This document shows positions 52,126 through 61,690 of a stretch of DNA of 64,000 nt, in pieces. Each line of letters starts with the position of its first letter. The stretch's first letter is position 1. The translations under genes were made by a program, and so were the position numbers. The notes beneath the pieces are model-generated. The model did no database searches. It was given only the letters and a program-made list of their open reading frames with translations, and was not told where the DNA came from. Origin of the DNA: an uncultured Clostridium sp. (lineage in GTDB: Bacteria; Bacillota; Clostridia; Lachnospirales; Lachnospiraceae); contig USJW01000001.1 of assembly GCA_900555045.1 (NCBI GenBank), positions 33,740 through 97,739 of the forward strand, read 5' to 3'.

Positions 52126-53284
52126 ACAAACACCTTCTAAGCTCCGGGTGGATCTCCTTATCCCTTCCCGGAATCATCTGCTGCATATACAGAAAGCATA
52201 GCTCATGCACCGGGTCCACCAGCGCATAGCTGCCGGACATGCCGTACCAGCCAAACTCCCCGGCAGGCCCCAGCCCGTCCGCAGCCAGGCGCACCCGCAC
52301 GCCGCAGCCATAGCCGTAGCCCGGGATCGGGAACTCCCGAATCTGCTCCTCACGCAACCGGTTTGTGCCCATGCGTCTCACCGACTCTTCCGTCAGAATC
52401 CGCTCACCGTCCAGCGCTCCTCCCCCCGCAAGCATCCGCAAGAACCGCATGTAGTCGTCCATGGTGGACAAAACACCGCCCCCGCCCTCCTCGAAGTGGG
52501 ATTCCGGCTGCAAGAAGCGGTCCCGGTCCGTGACCCGCACAAAATCATGGGAAATCTCTCCTATCCCAGATCCTCGCTCCTGCTTTCCGTACATCCCACA
52601 CAGGTTCTCCCGGTCCCGCGCGTCCCGCAGCCGGAACATGGTGGACCTTAACCCCAGAGGTTCCCATATATGTCCTCTCAAGTACTCCCCGAACAGCTCC
52701 CCGGAAACCACCTCAATGACCGCTGCCAGCACGTCGTACCCCGCGCCGTAAAGAAAATGGCTCCCCGGCTCGAAGGCCAGCGGAATATCCGCGAACAGGG
52801 ACGCGTACTCCCTGGTGGAAAAATCCATATGTTCCCTGCGAAACCGCTCCACCGCCTCTTTCGTCCGGCGCATGGTGGGCCCATCGTTGTCGTAGGCGTA
52901 GGAGATTCCGGAGGTCATGGTCAGGAGATGGCCCACCTGAAGCGGACTCTTCGCCTCCCTCACCTCGTTCCACCCGTTGGCCGCCACCGTATTGACCCGC
53001 AGGCTGCGGTACTCAGGCAGATACTCCGCCACCGGATCCTCCATGTGCAGCTTTCCCGCCTCCAGAAGCTGCAGAATGGCCACCGCAGTGTAGAGCTTGG
53101 TCAGGGAGTAAATCCGGTACAGGGTATCCCCATCCGGCGCCAGTCCCCGCTCCACATCCCGCAGACCGCAGTAACGCCGAAAACGCTCTGCCTCGCCCTC
53201 GTACACCAGACATGCGCACCCGGAAATTTCCTCCCTGCACAGCTGATCCATATACCCGCCAAGGCGGGACCACCTCTCACCCAT
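52103..53284 (-). CDS. Serine hydrolase, beta-lactamase/esterase family (class C fold)
   Basis: A ~393-residue member of the beta-lactamase-related (penicillin-binding-protein-like, EstB type) family. The nucleophile motif is YSLTKLYTA (SxxK, with Ser about 74) following TLYRI. The tyrosine motif is probably YAYDND. Later GSHFLYGAGYDVLAAVIEVV and MDDYMRFLRMLAGGGAL are family features. No signal peptide, so it is cytoplasmic. GGAGG before ATG 53284 gives the start. Its genomic coupling to the YesM/YesN-like pair suggests it may deacylate pectin-type oligosaccharides rather than act on beta-lactams; this is inference. Confidence 0.9.
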   Translation of the reverse strand: MGERWSRLGGYMDQLCREEISGCACLVYEGEAERFRRYCGLRDVERGLAPDGDTLYRIYSLTKLYTAVAILQLLEAGKLHMEDPVAEYLPEYRSLRVNTVAANGWNEVREAKSPLQVGHLLTMTSGISYAYDNDGPTMRRTKEAVERFRREHMDFSTREYASLFADIPLAFEPGSHFLYGAGYDVLAAVIEVVSGELFGEYLRGHIWEPLGLRSTMFRLRDARDRENLCGMYGKQERGSGIGEISHDFVRVTDRDRFLQPESHFEEGGGGVLSTMDDYMRFLRMLAGGGALDGERILTEESVRRMGTNRLREEQIREFPIPGYGYGCGVRVRLAADGLGPAGEFGWYGMSGSYALVDPVHELCFLYMQQMIPGRDKEIHPELRRCLYEDYFER

Positions 53285-53331
53285 ATGTGTTTTTCCTCCA
53301 CTTTTCTCCTTGCGGTTATTTACATTTGGCC

Positions 53332-53359
53332 ATTCTACCACAAAATATCCCGTTGTAAA
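53332..53359 (-). promoter_or_regulatory. Promoter of the serine hydrolase-sensor-regulator operon
   Basis: -35 TTTACA (53354-53359), 16-bp spacer, -10 TAGAAT (53332-53337). Confidence 0.55.
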
Positions 53360-53417
53360 ATCCTTTTAAAAATATTTTTAACGCGAGGTTCGCCCCCTTC
53401 CCATCCCTTCTCCCGCA

Positions 53418-53470
53418 TCAAAATCAGGCAGGTCCCCGCCCGGCCATTTGCCGTCGGTCCCTGCCTGATT
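53418..53470 (-). terminator. Terminator of leuCD
   Basis: A perfect 11-bp stem AATCAGGCAGG/CCTGCCTGATT (53422-53432 and 53460-53470), followed by TTTTG on the minus strand. Confidence 0.8.
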
Positions 53471-53530
53471 GCCTTTGCGCTTCCCTGGCGCGGCATGTCT
53501 AACTACACGCCGCCCCCGGGCCGTCCGCCC

Positions 53531-54016
53531 TTATTTCTCGTTGATATAGTTCACCAGTCCGCCCGCGCTGATAATCTTCTGCATGAACGGGGGGAAGGAC
53601 TGTCCCTGGTAGGTCTCGCCCTTGGTCTTGTTGGTGATCATGCCGGAGTCGAAGTCCACCTCCACCTCGTCCCCCGCCTCGATGGACCGGGCCGCCTCCA
53701 CGCACTCGATGATGGGGAGGCCGATGTTGATGGAGTTGCGGTAGAAAATCCGCGCGAAGGTCTCAGCGATCACGCAGCTGACCCCGGCGCACTTGATGGC
53801 CAGGGGCGCGTGCTCTCTGGAGGAGCCGCAGCCGAAGTTCTTGTTGGCCACGATGATGTCACCCTGTTTCACCTTGCCGACAAATTCCTTGTCGATGTCC
53901 TCCATACAGTGCTTCGCCAGCTCCTCGCCCTTGGTGGCGTTTAAGTAGCGGGCCGGAATAATCACGTCCGTGTCCACATTGTCTCCATATTTAAACACAT
54001 GTCCGCATGCTTTCAT
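53531..54016 (-). CDS. leuD: 3-isopropylmalate dehydratase small subunit
   Basis: The swivelling-domain subunit of isopropylmalate isomerase in leucine synthesis. The 161-residue length matches the archaeal/clostridial short form. It has [16 protein letters not shown] near the N-terminus and [16 protein letters not shown] (substrate-binding Ser-Arg) in the middle. AAAGGAG precedes ATG 54016. It lies 18 bases after leuC, with which it forms the functional heterodimer. Confidence 0.97.
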   Translation of the reverse strand: MKACGHVFKYGDNVDTDVIIPARYLNATKGEELAKHCMEDIDKEFVGKVKQGDIIVANKNFGCGSSREHAPLAIKCAGVSCVIAETFARIFYRNSINIGLPIIECVEAARSIEAGDEVEVDFDSGMITNKTKGETYQGQSFPPFMQKIISAGGLVNYINEK

Positions 54017-54034
54017 CTTCTATCTTCTCCTTTC

Positions 54035-55297
54035 TCAGTCCAGCTCGCAGGGGCAGCTGATCTTTCCCGTCACAGCGCTGGCTGCGGCCACAGCCGGGCT
54101 CGCCAGATAAATCTCGGAATCCACATGGCCCATGCGGCCCACAAAGTTCCGGTTGGTGGTGGAAATGCAGCGCTCGCCGGCCGCCAGGATGCCCATGTAG
54201 CCGCCCAGGCACGGTCCGCAGGTGGGTGTGCTGACCACGGCGCCAGCCTCGATAAAGATCTCCAAAAGTCCCTCTCTCATGGCCTGAAGGTAGATGGCCT
54301 GGGTGGCGGGGATCACGATGCAGCGCACGTTCTTTGCAACCTTGCGCCCCTTTAACACCTGAGCGGCGATGCGCATGTCGTCGATGCGGCCGTTGGTGCA
54401 GGAACCGATCACCGCCTGGTCGATCTTCACGTCGCCCACGTTGTCGATGGTCCGGGTGTTGCTGGGCAGATGGGGGAAGGAGACAGTGGGCTTTAAGGTG
54501 GACAGATCGATCACATAGGTCGCGTCGTACTCCGCGTCCGGATCCGCCTCGTAGACCTTAAAGTCGCGCTTGGAGTGCTCCTTTAAGTACTCTCTCGTCA
54601 GGTCGTCCACCGGGAAAATTCCGTTCTTTCCGCCTGCCTCGATGGCCATGTTGCAGATGGTGAAGCGGTCGTCCATGGTCAGGTTTTTCACGCCCTCGCC
54701 GGTGAACTCCATGGATTTATACAGGGCGCCGTCCACGCCGATCATGCCGATGATGTGCAGAATCACGTCCTTGCCGCTGACCCACTTGCCGGGCTTTCCG
54801 ACTAACTCAAACTTGATGGCGGAGGGAACCTTAAACCAGGCCTTGCCGGTCACCATGCCGGCCGCCATGTCCGTGGAGCCCACGCCGGTGGAGAATGCGC
54901 CTATTGCGCCGTATGTACAGGTGTGGGAGTCCGCGCCGATCACCGCGTCACCGGCCACAACCAGGCCTTTTTCCGGCAGCAGCGCATGCTCGATTCCCAT
55001 CTCGCCCACGTCAAAGTAGTTGGAGATCTCGTGGCGGCAGGCAAAATCGCGGCAGCACTTGCAGTTTTCAGCGGACTTGATGTCCTTGTTGGGGATAAAA
55101 TGATCCATGACCAGGGCGATCTTATCCTTGTCGAAAACCGTCTTCTTGTCGATCTTCGTCATCTCGTTGATGGCCACGGGCGTGGTGATATCGTTGCCCA
55201 GCACCAGGTCCAGATCCGCCTCGATCAGCTGCCCCGCTTTCACACAGTCAAGGCCCGCGTGTGCGGCCAGGATTTTCTGGCTCATCGTCATTCCCAT
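54035..55297 (-). CDS. leuC: 3-isopropylmalate dehydratase large subunit
   Basis: The aconitase-like catalytic subunit that isomerises 2- to 3-isopropylmalate through a 4Fe-4S cluster. The 420-residue protein has [59 protein letters not shown] and the cluster-ligand segments VIGSCTNGR and [18 protein letters not shown] is eight bases before ATG 55297. It is the first gene of leuCD, with a divergent LysR gene. leuA and leuB are not in view. Confidence 0.97.
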   Translation of the reverse strand: MGMTMSQKILAAHAGLDCVKAGQLIEADLDLVLGNDITTPVAINEMTKIDKKTVFDKDKIALVMDHFIPNKDIKSAENCKCCRDFACRHEISNYFDVGEMGIEHALLPEKGLVVAGDAVIGADSHTCTYGAIGAFSTGVGSTDMAAGMVTGKAWFKVPSAIKFELVGKPGKWVSGKDVILHIIGMIGVDGALYKSMEFTGEGVKNLTMDDRFTICNMAIEAGGKNGIFPVDDLTREYLKEHSKRDFKVYEADPDAEYDATYVIDLSTLKPTVSFPHLPSNTRTIDNVGDVKIDQAVIGSCTNGRIDDMRIAAQVLKGRKVAKNVRCIVIPATQAIYLQAMREGLLEIFIEAGAVVSTPTCGPCLGGYMGILAAGERCISTTNRNFVGRMGHVDSEIYLASPAVAAASAVTGKISCPCELD

Positions 55298-55361
55298 AAG
55301 TAATTCCTCCTTAAATCAAACATTTCTAATGTGAAATTTGTTCAAAATTTGTTTTACATGC

Positions 55362-55391
55362 TTTACATTCTATCACAAGAACTGTTATAAT
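55362..55391 (+). promoter_or_regulatory. Promoter of the leuCD-adjacent LysR gene
   Basis: -35 TTTACA (55362-55367), 18 bp, perfect -10 TATAAT (55386-55391) in an AT-rich divergent region shared with leuCD. Confidence 0.65.
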
Positions 55392-55475
55392 AAAAATACA
55401 TAATATGAATGGTATATATGAAAGCAAGTTATGGCATTTTCAGCCAGGAAATCAACGTTTTAGAGGTACATACAC

Positions 55476-56357
55476 ATGGAACAGAACCTATCCCAGTACA
55501 AAATTTTCTACGAGGTGGCCAAGGCCGGAAACATCTCCAAGGCCGCCAAGGAGCTCTACATCAGCCAGCCCGCCATCAGCAAGGCCATCGGAAAGCTGGA
55601 GGACAGCTTAGGGCTCTCCCTCTTCACCCGAAGCTCCCGGGGCGTGCAGCTCACCAGCGAGGGCGAAATCCTCTTCGAGCACGCCAGGGAGGCCTTCGAG
55701 GCGCTGGAGCGCGGCGAGCAGGAGCTGCGCCGGATCCAGGAGTTCGACATCGGCCACCTGCGCATCGGCGTCAGCAACACCCTGTGCAAGTACGTGCTGC
55801 TGCCCTACCTAAAAACCTTCATCGACCAGTATCCCCACATGAAGGTGACCATCGAGAGCCAGTCCACCGCCCAGACGTTAAACCGCTTGGAACAGCAGAA
55901 GATCGATTTGGGGCTTGTGGCGGAGCCCTCCGTGCGCAAGGACCTGGCGTTCATCCCGGTGATGGACATCCAGGACATCTTCGTCTCCACGCGCAACTAC
56001 ATGGATAACCTCTATCTGCGGGAGGGCCGCGACACCAACATCTTCGAGACCGGCAACATCATGCTGCTGGACGAGAGCAACATGACCAGGCATCACGTGG
56101 ACGAGTACATGGCGGAAAACAACATCTTCCCCCACCAGGTGTTGGAGGTGACCACCATGGATCTTCTGATCGAGTTCGCCAAGATCGGCCTGGGAATCGC
56201 CTGCGTGATCAGGGAGCTGGTCCAGAAGGAACTGGACAGCGGAGTGCTCGTGGAGGTTCCCCTAAAGCCCTCCATCCCGCGGCGCACCATCGGATTCTCC
56301 TACCACCCCTCCAATCAGGCCATGGCATTAAAGACTTTCCTGGAATTTCTCTACTGA
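55476..56357 (+). CDS. LysR-family regulator divergent from leuCD
   Basis: A 293-residue LysR regulator. The winged HTH is YKIFYEVAKAGNISKAAKEL through YISQPAISKAIGKLEDSLGL, and the effector domain begins at about residue 92 (GHLRIGVSNTLCKYVLLPYL). AGAGGT is eight bases before ATG 55476. It is divergent from leuCD across ~180 bases, so it likely controls that operon in response to a branched-chain precursor, by analogy with LeuO/IlvY-type systems; the effector is unknown. It ends before a strong bidirectional terminator shared with ilvC. Confidence 0.94.
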   Translation: MEQNLSQYKIFYEVAKAGNISKAAKELYISQPAISKAIGKLEDSLGLSLFTRSSRGVQLTSEGEILFEHAREAFEALERGEQELRRIQEFDIGHLRIGVSNTLCKYVLLPYLKTFIDQYPHMKVTIESQSTAQTLNRLEQQKIDLGLVAEPSVRKDLAFIPVMDIQDIFVSTRNYMDNLYLREGRDTNIFETGNIMLLDESNMTRHHVDEYMAENNIFPHQVLEVTTMDLLIEFAKIGLGIACVIRELVQKELDSGVLVEVPLKPSIPRRTIGFSYHPSNQAMALKTFLEFLY

Positions 56358-56417
56358 TTCCAGGTCCACGAAAAAAATATCGGGCCGCCGGCAGATGCCA
56401 GCGGCCCGGAAACATTT

Positions 56418-56458
56418 AAAAAGCTCCCCTGCGGCAGCACGGCCCAGGGGAGCTTTTT
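56418..56458. terminator. Bidirectional terminator between the LysR gene and ilvC
   Basis: A 14-bp stem AAAAAGCTCCCCTG/CAGGGGAGCTTTTT. A second GC-rich hairpin (GGGCCGC/GCGGCCC) precedes it at about 56382-56407. Confidence 0.92.
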
Positions 56459-56467
56459 CGATCCAAT

Positions 56468-57562
<1,095 letters not shown>

Positions 57563-57595
57563 TTAGCTCACTACGTTCATTTCCTATGTACCCGT

Positions 57596-58105
57596 CTACG
57601 GAAGGTAGCGGATATCCTCGGAGCCGCGCTCCAGCCCCGTCAGTCCGGTTCTGGCCAGCTCTAAGATCTCATAGTCCTCCAACAGGTTGATTAGCGCGTC
57701 CAGCTTGGACTGGTCGCCCGTCAGCATAACCGTCAGGGAATCCTTTCCCACGTCCACGATGGTGGCGCGGAAAATACTGGAGATCGCGCTGATCGATTGG
57801 CGGTCGGCAGCGCCTGCCCGCACCTTGATCATCATCAGCTCACGGTACACGGAGCGGTCGGGCTTCAGTTCCTTGATATCCCGCACATCCTCCAGCTTGT
57901 TCAGCTGATTCTTAATCTGTTCCAACACCGTCTGATCGCCCAGGGACACCACGGTCATTCTGGAATACCGCGGGTCCGCGGTGACGCCCACGGTCAGACT
58001 CTCAATATTATAGCCGCGCCGGCTGAACAGCCCGGCCACTCGGGCCAGCACACCGGCGGTATTATCAACCAGCAATGACAATACGATTCTGTCATCCATT
58101 TTCAT
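57596..58105 (-). CDS. ilvN: Acetolactate synthase small (regulatory) subunit
   Basis: The regulatory subunit that confers valine feedback on acetolactate synthase. The 169-residue protein has an ACT domain (VLSLLVDNTAGVLARVAGLF, RRGYNIESLTVG) and the second domain LTVMLTGDQSKLDALINLLE. AGAGGGTGGG lies in front of two candidate ATGs (58105 and 58099). It is transcribed with ilvC from an almost consensus promoter, but the catalytic ilvB gene is not beside it, so the large subunit must be encoded elsewhere. Confidence 0.96.
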   Translation of the reverse strand: MKMDDRIVLSLLVDNTAGVLARVAGLFSRRGYNIESLTVGVTADPRYSRMTVVSLGDQTVLEQIKNQLNKLEDVRDIKELKPDRSVYRELMMIKVRAGAADRQSISAISSIFRATIVDVGKDSLTVMLTGDQSKLDALINLLEDYEILELARTGLTGLERGSEDIRYLP

Positions 58106-58160
58106 CCCACCCTCTCAATTGCAATGCCTCGACAGCAGTCACATTAATATAGTAATTTCA

Positions 58161-58189
58161 ATCATAACAACCATTGTTCTATTTGTCAA
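58161..58189 (-). promoter_or_regulatory. Promoter of ilvN-ilvC
   Basis: A perfect -35 TTGACA (58184-58189), 17-bp spacer, -10 TATGAT (58161-58166). Leader of about 50 bases; no leader peptide or T-box is apparent. Confidence 0.85.
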
Positions 58190-58238
58190 TTGCATAATGG
58201 GAATGGTTATTATGAATACAAGTTATGCCTTCACAGAA

Positions 58239-58898
58239 TTATAACGTTAAAAGCAGCTGTTCCAAGTCGGAAACCGTCTCCGCCACCGCCATGGGCCTGC
58301 AGGCCTCAAACTCCTGGCGGCTGCCGTAGCCGTAGAGCACGCCCACGCAGTCCATCGAGACTTCCCTGGCGCCAAGCACGTCGTGCTCCCGGTCGCCCAC
58401 CATCACCGCCTTCGCCACATCCTCCGGTCCGTCCAGGCCCGCGCGCGCTAAAACATACCGGATCACGTCCGCCTTTTTCCCCCGGGTCTCTTCAAAGTCA
58501 TCCCCTCCGATGATCTCAAAAAAGCCGTCCAGCCCAAAATGCTTTAAGATCCGCTCCGCAAATACCTCCGGCTTGGAGGTCGCCACAAAGAGGTGCTTTC
58601 CGGCATCCCGAAGCCGTTCTAACATCTCCCGGATGCCGGGGTACTCAATGTTTTCACTCCATCCCCGTTCCGAAAAATACTCCCGGTACACAGGGACGGC
58701 CTCTCTGGCCTTCTCCGGTGAAAAGCCGTAAAACCGCTCAAAGCTGTCCGATAGGGGCGGCCCGATAAAGGGGCACAGGCTGTCCAGGTCATCCACCTGG
58801 ATTCCATAGTGATTCAGCGCGTGGCGCACGCTTTTCGTGATTCCCTCCTTGGGGTCCGTCAGCGTGCCGTCCAGATCAAACAAAATAAATTCCTTCAC
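58239..58898 (-). CDS. HAD-family phosphatase (phosphoglycolate phosphatase-like)
   Basis: A ~219-residue HAD hydrolase of subfamily IA. Motif I is FDLDGTLTDP, with the nucleophile Asp near residue 8; motif II is FVATSKP; the Lys and acidic motifs are in VMVGDREHDVLGA. The cap domain lies at about residues 20-85 (SLCPFIGPPLSDSFERFYG), a cap typical of pyrophosphatase PpaX/Gph types. GGAGG before GTG 58898 indicates a GTG start; the in-frame codon at 58913 would include the ribosome site. It follows nudC by 16 bases in the same direction. Confidence 0.9.
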   Translation of the reverse strand: MKEFILFDLDGTLTDPKEGITKSVRHALNHYGIQVDDLDSLCPFIGPPLSDSFERFYGFSPEKAREAVPVYREYFSERGWSENIEYPGIREMLERLRDAGKHLFVATSKPEVFAERILKHFGLDGFFEIIGGDDFEETRGKKADVIRYVLARAGLDGPEDVAKAVMVGDREHDVLGAREVSMDCVGVLYGYGSRQEFEACRPMAVAETVSDLEQLLLTL

Positions 58899-58914
58899 AT
58901 TTCCTTCCTCCACC

Positions 58915-59751
58915 TCATAGTCTTCCGGCCTTAAACGCGGCCATCATCTCGTGCCCGACGCTGATGCACGGGCTGTAAAGCTCCACCTGGTCTCTGGTGT
59001 ACCACCCCGCCTCGGAGAGCTCTTCCTCCTCCAGCCGTATGGTGTCGTCCCCGTCCAGCTCCGCCGTGAACCCGATCATCTCCGTGTCGGAGAAGGCCCA
59101 GGGCTGGCTCTTGTAATAGCGGATGTTCTTGACCTTAAGGCCCACCTCCTCCATCACCTCCCTGCGGACGCACTCCTCAAAGGTCTCGCCGATCTCCACA
59201 TACCCGGCGATCAGCGCAAACCTGCGGTAGGTGCCGCGGGCGTACTTGGACATGAGCAGCTTGTCCCCGTTTTTGATGGCCACAATCACCGCCGGGCTGA
59301 TCTTCGGGTACTCGGTCTGGCCGCAAGCCGGGCAGACCATGGCCCGCTCCTTTGCGCTGGGCTCCATCCGCTCACCGCAGCGGCCGCAGAACTTCCGGCT
59401 CTCCCTCCAGCGGTAAATCTGGCTGCCCGTGATCCCGGCGAAGGCCTGGTCCATGGGCTCGAAATCCCGGAAAATCTGCAGTCCCTCCATCCGGTAGCCG
59501 CCAAACTCCGGCACCGCAAGCTGCGGCGCACGGAAATAGGCACGGCTGTCGATGGAGAAGAGGTACTCCAATCCCTCCCCGCCGTCAGGCAGATCTGCCG
59601 AAAGCTCCCCCACCGTCGGGATCACCAGCCGGTCCCCATCCTGGCGCAGCAGTACCTTATTGTACTGGTAATAAAGCAAAAAATCCCCGTCCTCCGGCTT
59701 TTGCTGCCGAAAGGCGGGATCAAATTTTTTTGGTGCTATCTCATGTATCAT
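58915..59751 (-). CDS. nudC: NAD+ diphosphatase NudC
   Basis: Splits NADH/NAD to NMN(H) and AMP and can remove NAD caps from RNA. The 278-residue protein has a zinc ribbon (FCGRCGERMEPSAKER and CPACGQ) at about 120-145, then a Nudix box GYVEIGETFEECVRREVMEE (with EEVGL) and the NudC hallmark SQPWAFSDTEM. The N-terminal ~110 residues form the NudC-type substrate domain. The AGCGGG region before ATG 59751 is a weak ribosome site. It leads a small cluster with the HAD phosphatase. Confidence 0.95.
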   Translation of the reverse strand: MIHEIAPKKFDPAFRQQKPEDGDFLLYYQYNKVLLRQDGDRLVIPTVGELSADLPDGGEGLEYLFSIDSRAYFRAPQLAVPEFGGYRMEGLQIFRDFEPMDQAFAGITGSQIYRWRESRKFCGRCGERMEPSAKERAMVCPACGQTEYPKISPAVIVAIKNGDKLLMSKYARGTYRRFALIAGYVEIGETFEECVRREVMEEVGLKVKNIRYYKSQPWAFSDTEMIGFTAELDGDDTIRLEEEELSEAGWYTRDQVELYSPCISVGHEMMAAFKAGRL

Positions 59752-59855
59752 TGTGTTACCCGCTTTCCCTCATCCCGGCTGCCTGGCGGTCTTTGCAGCG
59801 CCGGATTGTTCAATATTTTTACTATTATAGCACAGAACCGTGCGGGCGTACAGTT

Positions 59856-60050
59856 TTAGTTTTCCGGTTTTTCGTGGATTGTGACCTGAAGCTTCTTGCA
59901 GATTCCCAGACTCAGCACGCCCAGGAGCGACTTGCCGTCCACCATGCAGCTTCCCAGGGACACGTCCACGTCGGAGGGCCAGCGCTCCGCCTTGTTGACA
60001 AAGCGCTGTACGTCCTCCAAAGAATGAAATACCACTTCCTGCGTTATCAT
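59856..60050 (-). CDS. HPr-like protein lacking the His15 segment
   Basis: A 64-residue protein starting MITQEVVFHSLEDVQRFVNK. Its C-terminal half matches HPr (WPSDVDVSLGSCMVDGKSLL with GVLSLG following), including the position of the regulatory Ser46 in KSLLGVLS. The N-terminal part lacks the GLHARPA segment with phospho-acceptor His15, so it cannot carry PTS phosphate as HPr does. It may be a Crh-like regulatory relative. AGGAGG eight bases before ATG 60050 sets the start; the longer in-frame start at 60110 has no support. It lies between nudC and a MATE exporter. Confidence 0.9.
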   Translation of the reverse strand: MITQEVVFHSLEDVQRFVNKAERWPSDVDVSLGSCMVDGKSLLGVLSLGICKKLQVTIHEKPEN

Positions 60051-60129
60051 CGATTTAATTCCTCCTGCCTGAATGAATTTCTGCCTGGAGTATTCCCCGC
60101 CCGGCAGCAATTTATTCAGGAAAAAGTCA

Positions 60130-61560
60130 CTAAAATCGCGGAAGCCGCAGATATTTTTTGAAATTCCAGCGCCGCAGCTTGCTGAAGCCCAGATAGTACA
60201 CCACGAATGACAGGGAGGTGATGGTCCAGGTCAGCGGGTAGCTGAAGGCCGCGGTGAGAATATGTGGACGCAGCGGCAGCGCCACGATGATCCACAGAAC
60301 ACGGACCGCGCAGATCCCGATGCCCGTGATCACTAACGGCATCCACGCGTCCCCGACGCCGCGCAGCGTTCCGGAGAGAACCTCGATAGCGATGTAGGTG
60401 ATAAAGCACGGCACCATGAAATACAGCAGCTCCATGCTGATGCGGCGCACCTCCTGGTCGCCGGTGAACAGATCCACCAGCATGTATCCGCCAAAGTACA
60501 GCGCGGTCCCCACGATGGCGGTCAGCGCGACGCCGATGCCCATGCAGGCCCCGGCGCCCTTGCGCACCCGGTCAATCCGCCCTGCGCCGTAATTCTGGCC
60601 CACAAATGTGGTGGCTGAGATTCCCAGCGCGCTGATCATCATCCAGAACAGGCCGTCCACTTTGCTGTATGTAGCCCAGGCGGTCACATTGTCCGTGCCC
60701 AGCGTGTTCACGCCGGTCTGGATAATCACGTTGGACACATTGTACATGACGGACTGCATGCCGGCGGGAAGGCCGATGCGCACAATCCTCCGGAGCATCC
60801 TCCGGTCGATGCGCACCATCTTCCACTCCAGCCGGTAGATGTCCTTCGTGCGCATGAGGCAGGCCGTCACCAGGATGGCGCTGACGCACTGGGACATGAT
60901 GGTGGCCAGGGCCGCGCCGGCCACTCCGATCCGCAGAAACACCACGAAAAACAGATCCAGCGCGATATTTACAAAGCAGCTGATGATCAGAAAATACAGC
61001 GGCCGCTTGGAGTCACCGATCGCGCGCAGAATGCCCGCCCCCATGTTGTAGAGCAGGTTGGCTACGGTTCCGATAAAATATATGCGCAGATAGATCATGG
61101 AATGGCTCATCACGTCGTCCGGCGTCCTCATGGCCATCAGCGCGGGCTTAGCACCTATGATTCCGATTGCCATCATCGCCAGGCCGCCCAGAATGGAGAA
61201 GGCCACCGAGGTGTGAACCGCCCAGTGCACCTTGTCGGCCTTACCGGCCCCGTAATACTGGGAGATAACCACCGTGGCGCCGCTGGATAAGCCCACAAAA
61301 AATCCCACCAGCAGATTGATCAGGGAGCTGGTGCTGCCGCCCACCGCGGCCAGGGCCTCCTTGCCCACAAAGCGGCCCACCACCATGGCGTCCGCCGTGT
61401 TGTAAAGCTGCTGGAAAAACGTACCAAACAAAATAGGGAAAAAGAAAAGCAACAGCTGTCCAACGATGCTGCCGTTCACAATCTTGTTGTTCGCGGCAGC
61501 GCCACCGGCTGGCTCCTGCTGTTTCATCTCCTGCTCTCTGGAATTTTCAACTGCATTCAT
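60130..61560 (-). CDS. MATE-family efflux transporter
   Basis: A 476-residue multidrug/toxin exporter with 12 predicted membrane segments arranged as two homologous halves. N-terminal features are GQLLLFFFPILFGTFFQQLY and NTADAMVVGRFVGKEALAAV, and the second half begins MLRRIVRIGLPAGMQSVMYN, both typical of the NorM/DinF-like branch. The substrate is unknown; transport is driven by Na+ or H+. The start at ATG 61560 has GGGTAAG upstream. It is followed by the HPr-like gene. Confidence 0.95.
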   Translation of the reverse strand: MNAVENSREQEMKQQEPAGGAAANNKIVNGSIVGQLLLFFFPILFGTFFQQLYNTADAMVVGRFVGKEALAAVGGSTSSLINLLVGFFVGLSSGATVVISQYYGAGKADKVHWAVHTSVAFSILGGLAMMAIGIIGAKPALMAMRTPDDVMSHSMIYLRIYFIGTVANLLYNMGAGILRAIGDSKRPLYFLIISCFVNIALDLFFVVFLRIGVAGAALATIMSQCVSAILVTACLMRTKDIYRLEWKMVRIDRRMLRRIVRIGLPAGMQSVMYNVSNVIIQTGVNTLGTDNVTAWATYSKVDGLFWMMISALGISATTFVGQNYGAGRIDRVRKGAGACMGIGVALTAIVGTALYFGGYMLVDLFTGDQEVRRISMELLYFMVPCFITYIAIEVLSGTLRGVGDAWMPLVITGIGICAVRVLWIIVALPLRPHILTAAFSYPLTWTITSLSFVVYYLGFSKLRRWNFKKYLRLPRF

Positions 61561-61597
61561 CTCTCACTTACCCTGCCCGTTATCATATTCTTCAGGC

Positions 61598-61643
61598 AGC
61601 GCGCCCGTTTTTTTGCGGTTGTCCCCGCTTTTTCGGGCGCGCT
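61598..61643. repeat. Long inverted repeat between the MATE and SPFH genes
   Basis: Perfect 10-bp arms AGCGCGCCCG/CGGGCGCGCT with a 26-base loop that itself holds GCGG/CCGC. It may be a weak terminator for the SPFH gene; there is no T-run on the minus strand. Confidence 0.45.
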
Positions 61644-61690
61644 CTCCTCCTCGCTTCCTGGTATATCAGGGGCAATATACCCCGTCTGTT

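Noticed and set aside
52103..53284. The serine hydrolase as an antibiotic-resistance beta-lactamase
   Set aside because: It has no signal peptide, sits in a sugar-sensing operon and shows only the shared SxxK fold motif, so resistance is not supported.
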